From: Platerodrilus igneus
Lineage: Eukaryota > Arthropoda > Insecta > Coleoptera > Lycidae
NCBI GenBank assembly: GCA_036346225.1
Contig: JARFIW010001469.1
Coordinates: forward strand, 8,526,001-8,590,000
Direction: 5' to 3'
DNA: 64,000 nucleotides
Shown: positions 60,573 to 64,000 of the stretch, in pieces
Layout of the letters: each line of letters starts with the position of its first letter
Numbering within the stretch: position 1 is the stretch's first letter
The notes under the pieces: model-generated
The model's database searches: none
Seen by the model: only the letters and a program-made list of their open reading frames with translations
What the model was told of the DNA's origin: nothing
Translations under genes and position numbers: made by a program

Positions 60573-61642
60573 TAAACACATTCCAAATTATAATACATTT
60601 AAAATCTTAGAAAAAAAGACAATTACAGAAAAACGGCTTTTTCTAGAATCGTATCACATACAAAAATTGTATTAACAGCAAACATTATATTAAGAATCTT
60701 AACATAGTTTATTCTTACTTATACAGCTACAATCCTCTCAACACAGTTTAGTTGTAAGTGAAAGCCTTTACATTCTTCAACATGTAAACACTGCCTTAAT
60801 GCGTTTAGATCACTAATTTGCTATCTATTGGTTTAAACACTCACCTAGAATTATTAATGTAATTTGTTGACATGCTGAGTTTGTCCTTTTATTTTTAATC
60901 ATAATGACTTGATTAGTAATATAACAACTGCATTACAATGTGTTCGTACCATGTTATTTTAAATTTTTAATATGTAAATTTGTGTTTGTTATATTTAAAT
61001 ATGCTCTATGTTTCAATTATTTTATGACTACATTTTCCATGTATTCTATTTGATCACAACCTTAACTAAAGTATTGAAAACTACACATGTAAAATAGTAC
61101 ACTTTATACACTTGTTATACTATTGCAATAACAATTTACTGTTGTTGCATCTTGTTGCATTAATATTATGTATTTCTAATGCTATCTGAGTAAAATGAAG
61201 AGTTTAATTAATAACGAACTTCTAATATTTTTCAATTTGTAGAGTCAATTTAGGTTTGATAATGAATGCCACTTGAATCTCCCTGACAATCACAAAAGGG
61301 TGAGTGATACTGAGCAAACAACTAGCATGCTGCTACCCGACTCCTCCGATGTATCAGTAAGCATGATTTAGTTTTTATTTTACATTATTTTTTTGTTTAG
61401 TTAGAAACCTGGCTTTCTGCTATTTTGAGAGATTTTTATTCTTAGATAGTTTGCATTTAAAATATTTTTATTATATAAATAATTTTATTTATGAATTGTA
61501 GGTGTTATATGATGGGAAACTTTCAAGTGCTATAGTATTTATGTATAATCCTGTTGCAACAGATAGTCAGTTATGTTTACAATCAGCTCCTAAGGGGAAT
61601 ATTTCCTATTTCGTCCACACTCCACATGCTCTCATGCTACAA
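36254..61642 (+). CDS. NBEA: neurobeachin (partial gene, 9 exons in window)
   Basis: Neurobeachin is a large BEACH-family protein that anchors protein kinase A and directs vesicle and synaptic traffic; the fly gene is rugose. Nine exons join without frame conflict into about 345 residues. First comes the end of the alpha-solenoid ([37 protein letters not shown]), then the ConA-like lectin domain ([53 protein letters not shown]). Upstream exons, the PH-BEACH and WD40 parts and both gene ends are outside the window. Identity to animal neurobeachins is recognised from memory and is high. Large introns hold most of the transposons listed below. Confidence 0.95.
36381..39557. other. NBEA intron, proximal part, no recognisable element
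   Basis: AT-rich intron sequence. A frame at 38886-39152 (88 codons) is unrecognised and lacks family features. A GC-richer patch at 36830-37130 shows no motif. Confidence 0.55.
39558..40730 (-). mobile_element. mariner-type DNA transposon, decayed
   Basis: About 1.17 kb with inverted terminal repeats of about 85 bp: left 39558-39643, right 40649-40730. Both arms carry TAAATAGTG(G/A)ATTACCTGTTA and CTGATTATCACATTTTGACC. The transposase C-terminal half lies inside on -. The element sits in a neurobeachin intron and cannot transpose on its own. Confidence 0.85.
40268..40519 (-). pseudogene. mariner transposase C-terminal fragment
   Basis: The 83-codon frame reads [45 protein letters not shown] and [26 protein letters not shown]. 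The second and third catalytic Asp (in QNDECPAH and SPDLSPL) are 34 residues apart, as in DD34D mariners. The helix-turn-helix and first Asp are missing. Confidence 0.88.
41198..41339. repeat. 71-bp tandem duplication with three hairpins per unit
   Basis: Units start at 41198 and 41269 and differ by about three bases. Each contains CCTCTT-7 nt-AAGAGG, then TACCCT-7 nt-AGGGTA, then AACTG...CAGTT: three adjacent stem-loops. Function is unknown. Confidence 0.85.
41340..42033. other. intron DNA with a weak internal duplication
   Basis: The block TCTCGAATCTAATTATTC at about 41603 recurs as TCTCGAGTCTAATTATTC at about 41961, each followed by a similar 60-bp AT-rich stretch ending near CAATTGTAATA. 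No coding signal was seen. Confidence 0.5.
42034..42106 (-). pseudogene. tRNA(Phe)-like sequence
   Basis: 73 nt on -: ends GGTACT and AGTACC can pair as an acceptor stem, CTGAAGATC resembles the tRNA-Phe anticodon loop (GAA), and GGTTCAAATCC resembles the B box. The D arm is AT-rich and does not fit, and the T stem pairs poorly. A tRNA relic or another tRNA-derived repeat is likelier than a working gene. Confidence 0.35.
42198..42800 (-). pseudogene. retroelement aspartic protease
   Basis: A 200-codon frame contains [19 protein letters not shown] (the catalytic D-T-G-A motif) and later [16 protein letters not shown] (the G-M-D-x-I/L flap-side block), the hallmarks of a retropepsin that would cut the element's polyprotein. 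The C-terminal [19 protein letters not shown] leads into the RT but ends at KP-stop. Confidence 0.88.
43184..43840 (-). pseudogene. gag capsid-like region
   Basis: A 218-codon frame includes [57 protein letters not shown], a typical retrotransposon capsid pattern (aggregation of W-F-x-x-I and F-x-x-F-L-x-R-F-W). A downstream frame (42845-43165) is rich in Asn and Arg and resembles a nucleocapsid-like tail without zinc knuckles. Confidence 0.8.
43801..44283 (-). pseudogene. gag N-terminal region
   Basis: Frames [20 protein letters not shown] (from 44283) and [23 protein letters not shown] (from 44013) are separated by a stop. Both look like charged coiled-coil segments ([41 protein letters not shown]), common at the start of insect gag proteins. 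Confidence 0.6.
44386..44540. repeat. about 40-bp tandem repeat in the element leader
   Basis: The phrase TTGT(G/T)GTGTTCTCG-CCT-ACGATT recurs about three to four times between 44386 and 44540, directly upstream of gag on -. Unit length varies from 38 to 45 bp. It is followed by TGGCGACCCAATCG on -, which could be a primer-binding site. Confidence 0.6.
44541..46870. other. NBEA intron, possible LTR sequence, no gene
   Basis: AT-rich, no coding motif. It may contain the 5' LTR and leader of the gag-protease element, but no second LTR was found for comparison. Frames such as 45655-45867 and 46264-46467 are unrecognised. Confidence 0.5.
46101..46115 (-). promoter_or_regulatory. candidate retroelement primer-binding site
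   Basis: On - it reads TGGCGCCCAACGTGG after AAATT, which looks like a tRNA primer-binding site next to an LTR end. It lies 1.8 kb upstream of the gag start, so it may belong to another element. The LTR itself was not delimited. Confidence 0.35.
46871..48070. other. NBEA intron, weak duplicated segment, no gene
   Basis: 47214-47290 and 47336-47415 share GTAA(A/G)GCACG(T/A)GTA, GTCCGTCA(G/A)ATGT and AAAACAC(G/A)CGTGC in the same order, an imperfect duplication of about 110-bp spacing. A - frame at 46873-47130 is unrecognised. Confidence 0.45.
48073..48117. repeat. (TA)n microsatellite
   Basis: About 22 TA repeats inside the long neurobeachin intron. Confidence 0.95.
48118..49116. other. NBEA intron, distal part, no gene
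   Basis: AT-rich, ending in the pyrimidine stretch CTTTTTGTCTTTACAG of the next exon. No other feature was recognised. Confidence 0.6.
49117..49217 (+). CDS. NBEA: NBEA exon b
   Basis: 101 bp. Acceptor TTTACAG, donor TGG|GTAAGT. It completes the Asp codon of exon a and encodes [34 protein letters not shown], one of the most conserved neurobeachin segments. It ends in phase 0. The next intron is only 58 bp. Confidence 0.95.
49276..49371 (+). CDS. NBEA: NBEA exon c
   Basis: 96 bp, exactly 32 codons. Acceptor TTTTTAG, donor TCT|GTAAGT. It encodes [20 protein letters not shown] and [12 protein letters not shown], the link from solenoid to lectin domain. Confidence 0.95.
49372..50031. other. NBEA intron, no recognisable element
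   Basis: The start of a 6.7-kb intron. No coding signal or structured repeat was seen before the LINE-A module at 50041. Confidence 0.55.
50041..50633 (-). mobile_element. solitary LINE-A 3' module with target duplication
   Basis: 593 bp on -, flanked by aactgatca (50032-50040 and 50634-50642). The sense 5' end has the CATTGAATATCGGTGAAATA-like block. The body encodes broken C-terminal-domain sequence ([14 protein letters not shown]). The 3' end is the CTGAAGACCTAATGATGATGATG tail. It corresponds to the last module of full LINE-A. Confidence 0.85.
51400..51643 (+). mobile_element. SINE copy 7, inside LINE-A copy 3
   Basis: Same orientation, same site and same B-box truncation (GATCCCAACACGG) as the SINE at 11625. 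Left flank ggttgtaaagtgggg, right flank ggttgtgaagggggg. It contains a 14-A stretch before the hairpin. It is shared by descent with the copy at 11625. Confidence 0.92.
52170..52597 (-). pseudogene. LINE-A C-terminal domain, copy 3
   Basis: Two overlapping frames encode [47 protein letters not shown], then [39 protein letters not shown] and [24 protein letters not shown]. This gives the natural C-terminus of the LINE-A protein, which copy 1 lost to a frameshift. Confidence 0.88.
52653..53416 (-). pseudogene. LINE-A reverse transcriptase, copy 3, catalytic Asp pair deleted
   Basis: Frames carry [28 protein letters not shown] and [21 protein letters not shown], then [11 protein letters not shown] where copy 1 has LRFADDIAVLASS. 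A 6-bp in-frame loss removes the two catalytic aspartates, so this RT would be inactive even without the frameshifts. Confidence 0.9.
53417..54393 (-). pseudogene. LINE-A endonuclease end and linker, copy 3
   Basis: Fragments such as [40 protein letters not shown] (53730-53927) align with the linker of copy 1, and the region near 54300 with the endonuclease end. Deletions and frameshifts are frequent. Opposite-strand Phe/Ser-rich frames here are shadows. Confidence 0.75.
54556..55039. mobile_element. pogo/Tigger-like MITE
   Basis: 484 bp between TA dinucleotides (54554-54555 and 55040-55041). Inverted ends: left TAGTAAGACCCCGCTTAACGC, right (reverse complement) CAGTAAAATCCCGTTTAACGC, about 17 of 21 matching. 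No transposase frame is present, so it is non-autonomous. The CAGTA...CCCC..TTAACG style and TA target suggest the pogo branch of Tc1/mariner (inference). Confidence 0.75.
55185..55256 (+). mobile_element. LINE-C 3' tail fragment
   Basis: Only the last about 70 bp of LINE-C: AGCACAGAATAGAAAAGAAG, the CGACCTTAAGTAAGGTCG hairpin at 55221-55238 and the AAAACAAAATGATGATGA tail. A severely 5'-truncated insertion. Confidence 0.75.
55500..55798 (-). mobile_element. tRNA-derived SINE, copy 8
   Basis: On -: head with ATGGCTTAGCTGGTTTGCGTG, a B-box-like GGTTCGATTCC, the core (with the GTTTAAGCTCCCTACC variant) and the hairpin CCAATG...TTCA...CATTGG. The stem is kept although the loop changed. It lies in a neurobeachin intron opposite to the gene. 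Confidence 0.88.
56073..56194 (+). CDS. NBEA: NBEA exon d
   Basis: 122 bp. Acceptor TTTGCAG, donor TG|GTAAGT. It encodes [20 protein letters not shown] and [20 protein letters not shown], the start of the ConA-like lectin beta-sandwich. It ends after two bases of a codon (TG), completed as TGT (Cys). The next intron is 57 bp. Confidence 0.96.
56252..56378 (+). CDS. NBEA: NBEA exon e
   Basis: 127 bp. Acceptor TTTGTAG, donor AAG|GTAGGT. It encodes [20 protein letters not shown] and [20 protein letters not shown], the core of the lectin domain. It ends in phase 0. Confidence 0.96.
56691..56810 (+). CDS. NBEA: NBEA exon f
   Basis: 120 bp, 40 codons. Acceptor TATTTTAG, donor GAT|GTAAGT. It encodes [20 protein letters not shown] and [19 protein letters not shown]. 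The intron after it is 49 bp, unusually short next to the multi-kilobase introns of the same gene. Confidence 0.96.
56860..57006 (+). CDS. NBEA: NBEA exon g
   Basis: 147 bp, 49 codons. Acceptor TGTTTTAG, donor AAG|GTATAT. It encodes [40 protein letters not shown] and HRLGPGYK, the last strands of the lectin domain. Confidence 0.96.
57007..57796. other. NBEA intron, no recognisable element
   Basis: AT-rich sequence before the foldback repeat. No coding signal was seen. Confidence 0.55.
57797..58791. repeat. long foldback (inverted repeat) element
   Basis: Left arm about 57797-58180, right arm about 58401-58791, separated by about 220 bp. Matching blocks include GAAGATTGT-ATGCTTGTTAATATTCAC, CAAAAATTTTTGACATTTGT and CATCCATTATTGA, each found inverted in the other arm. 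Arms differ at scattered positions. No transposase. It would form a stem of roughly 380 bp in the neurobeachin pre-mRNA. Confidence 0.85.
58842..58905. repeat. (TATG)n(TA)n microsatellite
   Basis: Five TATG units followed by about 20 TA units, shortly after the foldback element. Confidence 0.95.
58906..60380. other. NBEA intron, no recognisable element
   Basis: Very AT-rich, without coding motifs or a clear repeat. CTCCGTCAACTCCGTTGAGC at about 60299 contains a short palindrome only. Confidence 0.5.
60381..60460. repeat. 40-bp tandem duplication
   Basis: 60381-60420 and 60421-60460 match at about 35 of 40 positions (TATCA(C/T)AGCACTCTTTTAG, CTCAACGTG(C/G)GGCC). A weaker third unit may follow to about 60495. 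Confidence 0.85.
60518..60569. repeat. (TA)n microsatellite
   Basis: About 26 TA repeats in the neurobeachin intron. Confidence 0.95.
60570..61242. other. NBEA intron, no recognisable element
   Basis: AT-rich, ending in TTTTTCAATTTGTAG, the acceptor of the next exon. Confidence 0.6.
61243..61299 (+). CDS. NBEA: NBEA exon h, with alternative longer form
   Basis: 57 bp, 19 codons. Acceptor TTTGTAG, donor AGG|GTGAGT. It encodes [19 protein letters not shown], then joins exon i (VLYDGKLSS), as in other animal neurobeachins. The frame stays open past the donor to a second good donor at 61357 (TCA|GTAAGC), giving a 114-bp version with 19 more residues ([19 protein letters not shown]). Both versions keep phase 0. 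Confidence 0.93.
61502..61642 (+). CDS. NBEA: NBEA exon i
   Basis: 141 bp, 47 codons. Acceptor AATTGTAG, donor CAA|GTAAGT. It encodes [38 protein letters not shown] and HTPHALMLQ, after the lectin domain. It is the last exon visible in the window, and the gene continues downstream. Confidence 0.96.
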
Positions 61643-62018
61643 GTAAGTATTTATTCATATCTAAATTAACATCAAAAAGAATTGTTATATTGCATAATAT
61701 ATCAAATTCAAAACTGTACTTATTAAACTTAGAAATTGTGACCAGTAAATAGTATTAACGATATCCTAGAATATTAAACTTAAACTAATCATATGATAAA
61801 TCAAAGTTCTTTAGTTTACATTTGTATAATTCTCTAAATTCAACTGTTTAAGTAATAATGTGCATGGTCTCGTTTCTTTCTTTGATAAAAATTTGAATAA
61901 TGTTTGCTGCTAGGTAATCAAAACCAACCTGGACTACTTTATTTCTCTAATAATTAAAAGAAACCTAGTTGTATAATACACCTCTTGTGATAAACTTTTA
62001 TGGAATTTCTCACTAACT
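61643..62018. other. NBEA intron, no recognisable element
   Basis: AT-rich intron sequence up to the MITE target duplication. Confidence 0.55.
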
Positions 62019-62027
62019 TCATGGAAA

Positions 62028-62510
62028 CGGTCTAGGACACTTCGTTGCCGTCACTTTGTTGCCGCCAGTTCATTGCCGTTGTGGCATTGCAGGACTATTT
62101 CATTGCAGACCCAGCTCATTGCCAGCCTACCTCACTAATAAATACTTGATTTGTATTAATTTTTATTCCATTAGACAAGAATAGTTTTGTATTTGATTGG
62201 ATTTGAATTTTGCATTGTGGCTTGTATTATTACATGTCCTGCATAAAATTTTAAAATTTGAGGTCACAGTCCTTCTCTGAAATTACGAAGGTGCAGAGAT
62301 GCTGATAGAAGAATCCTAGCTATTGTAATTAGATTTTTAGTTTTACGTTTGATTTATTTTATTAAAAAAAATTGCATTATTAGCCTATTTTAGTACTAAT
62401 TATTGTAAGGTACCGATAGAACTGATCGGCAATGAAATGGCCCCCCAATGAAGTGACCTAGCAATGAAATGGTTGGCAATGCAATGGCGGCAATGAAACG
62501 CCCCATTCCG
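62028..62510. mobile_element. MITE with 9-bp target duplications and TTCATTGCC iterons
   Basis: 483 bp flanked by tcatggaaa (62019-62027 and 62511-62519). The inverted ends align as CGG-4 nt-GG-C--TTC-TTGCCG. Each end holds four to five spaced copies of TTCATTGCC or its complement GGCAATGAA. No coding region. A 9-bp duplication suits Mutator-like elements, but the superfamily is not proven. Confidence 0.8.
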
Positions 62511-62519
62511 TCATGGAAA

Positions 62520-63319
62520 TGAGCAGGTGCTCCGTCATTATTTTGAATCCACGTATGGTGTCTCATAGCAAGGGAAATTTCATCTAGTAATTATAATAAT
62601 TCATTATCTAGGAAATGTAAATACATTTTCCCATTTAAAGCATATTCAAAAAAGTGCAGGCCAATTACAAAATTGTCAACTATACCACATCATGCATGGT
62701 CACTAAACACTCGTCGAAACCTATCTATTCTAGAGAATGATAATAACAATTCCACTCATATGTAAAACATTCTATTTGTTAACGCAAAAATTGTAGTTTA
62801 TTGTCTCATAAATATGAAAGAACAGAAATTCAACACGATAGAAATATTGCATATTTTACACTACTATAGTAATGCTTGCATTTGCAGTTAATTTATGAAC
62901 TGTTATGTCAGTTTAAGACAAAATCAAAGCATAAAGTTAAAAAAGAATACATATTATTATGTCAAATTTATATAAATCAGGTGCTAATGTGCAAAAATAA
63001 ATAATTAAAATAACTGGACATTCTTCATCAAAGTCTATCAAGACCTATTTACAACTTGATAACGAGCATTATTCAAACCTAACAAGTCTCAGAAAAAAGC
63101 CATCATGCCGGTAACATCCATGTCAACAAATTTTTCTACGCCCCTCTGGCTTGTTCGGAAGAGGTTAAGAACCTGGGCATTATCCTTGAGAAAAAGCTTA
63201 ATTAGGTCAAACATCTACAAGGCAAAATACAAAGGTAAACAATGTTCTGACAGTGTAAACGTGCCATAGGCAAACTTTGGGGTCTCCCACCAAGGGCTGT
63301 CTTGTGGCTATACATTGCA
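62520..63319. other. NBEA intron, no recognisable element
   Basis: AT-rich. Near 63080-63300 a short stretch (AATTAGGTCAAACATCTACAAG, CAGTGTAAACGTGCCATAGG, CCACCAAGGGCTGT) looks like a worn RT-element fragment (KRAIGKLWGLPPRAVLWL on +) but is too short to classify. Confidence 0.45.
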
Positions 63320-63417
63320 AGGCAGCTCCGTGGCTTAGTTGGTTTGCACGTGATTACTAAGCCCAAGATTGTGGGTTTGATTTCCGACACAGATCGCCTG
63401 AAAAATGTTAAGCCAGC

Positions 63418-63425
<8 letters not shown>
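63320..63425 (+). mobile_element. SINE copy 9, head only
   Basis: AAGGCAGCTCCGTGGCTTAG head with A-box-like GTGGCTTAGTTGG and a degenerate B box (GGTTTGATTTC), then GCCTGAAAAATGTTAAGC. The SINE body is cut by a (TA)n tract at 63420. The rest of the SINE is not seen before the mariner terminus. Confidence 0.8.

Positions 63426-63468
<43 letters not shown>
63420..63468. repeat. (TA)n microsatellite at a SINE-mariner joint
   Basis: About 24 TA units between the SINE head and the terminus of a mariner-like element. TA is the target of that superfamily. Confidence 0.93.
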
Positions 63469-63470
<2 letters not shown>

Positions 63471-64000
63471 GTGGTAGAAAAGAACCCCCACCCTCACCCC
63501 TGGGGGTAGGGTGGGGCAACTTTAAAAGTTTAAGTGGAAACCCCCATTTGTTATTGCACATTCGGATTCGCCACAAAATGTTAGTCATAATTTTTTTAGG
63601 TTTTTTGCAGATGGCGCTGCAATCGACAAAAATTAACTATTTCTAGAAGAATTGATGGATCAGAAAATAAAAGAAGTAAAATAATAAATTATTTATTTCA
63701 TACATAACGAAATTATCGCCGAAGGTGTTCAAATTGACCATTTGTCGAGCTTTTAGGTCTAACAGATCTTGGTTCATCCTTCACCGAACCAGTTCGCTCA
63801 AAACGATTCACTGTTCCACTCACAGTAGATTTAGAAATAGGTTGACGTTCCGCATTGACTTCATTGAATAAATCTGCGACTTGCTGCAATGATCTTTCTT
63901 GATCTCCATACCCCCGCATCATCAAGACAATTATTCTTTCTCTTTCAGACAGAGACATCACGAAATAATATCAAAAGTTAGTAACGAAATGAATACTAAA
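63469..64000 (-). mobile_element. deleted mariner-like element, runs off the window
   Basis: Begins with a terminal-repeat-like CAGAGTGGTAGAAAAGAACC directly at a TA and continues past the window end. The only coding part is the short transposase piece at 63713-63961 on -. The matching right terminal repeat must lie outside. Confidence 0.7.
63713..63961 (-). pseudogene. mariner transposase, DNA-binding part fused to C-terminal tail
   Basis: 82 codons from the ATG at 63961: MSLSERERIIVLMMRGYGD, QQVADLFNEVNAERQPISKS, TVSGTVNRFERTGSVKDEP, RSVRPKSS. This is the first helix-turn-helix of a mariner-like transposase. It then jumps to NGQFEHLRR-stop, which resembles the usual end of these proteins. 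The catalytic domain is deleted in frame. Confidence 0.8.

Overview
The window is nuclear DNA from an insect (order not determinable from sequence alone): AT-rich, intron-containing and densely packed with retroelements. The one clear host gene is neurobeachin (NBEA; rugose in Drosophila). Nine coding exons lie on the + strand from 36254 to 61642, with matching phases and canonical splice sites. They encode the end of the N-terminal alpha-solenoid and most of the concanavalin A-like lectin domain. The exons before 36254 and after 61642 are outside the window or were not found. A second host-derived sequence is an intronless C-terminal piece of protein disulfide isomerase (6215-7162, +) with an intact CGHC active site and a terminal RDEL.

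Layout. 1-6.2 kb: unrecognised AT-rich DNA, a tRNA-derived SINE, a decayed Ty3/gypsy pol on the - strand, and a 73-bp direct repeat. 6.2-7.2 kb: the PDI piece. 7.3-9.6 kb: a decayed non-LTR element (LINE-C) split by a SINE, plus a second LINE-C tail. 11.08-16.17 kb: a near full-length LINE (LINE-A, apurinic-endonuclease plus RT) on the - strand, with three SINEs inside. 17.8-20.2 kb: a LINE-A tail module, a 70-bp minisatellite and another RT relic. 20.27-30.75 kb: a second LINE-A copy on the + strand, cut in two by a 7.4-kb GC-richer LINE of the R1/LOA/I type (LINE-I; ORF1 with zinc knuckle, EN, RT, RNase H) on the - strand. 31.4-33.1 kb: an LTR element deleted down to gag. 33.2-33.6 kb: a SINE carrying a TG/CG microsatellite. 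36.2-61.6 kb: the NBEA exons, whose introns hold a mariner, a gag-protease LTR fragment, a third LINE-A copy, a pogo-like MITE, SINEs, a long foldback repeat and AT microsatellites. 62-64 kb: a MITE with 9-bp target duplications, a SINE head, and a deleted mariner running off the end.

The main result is how the repeats fit together. Target-site duplications (TSDs) and empty paralogous sites inside the same window allow a relative chronology. LINE-A carries a tandem array of its own 3' modules and was inserted as one unit at two places, each with its own TSD. Three LINE-A copies carry zero, one and two SINEs at the same internal site. LINE-I split one LINE-A copy with a 14-bp TSD. The SINE family ends in a 30-nt hairpin with a UNCG-type loop; the only other example is 29 nt from the 3' end of LINE-I, suggesting that LINE-I mobilises the SINE. 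All homology calls come from reading the sequence; no database search was run.
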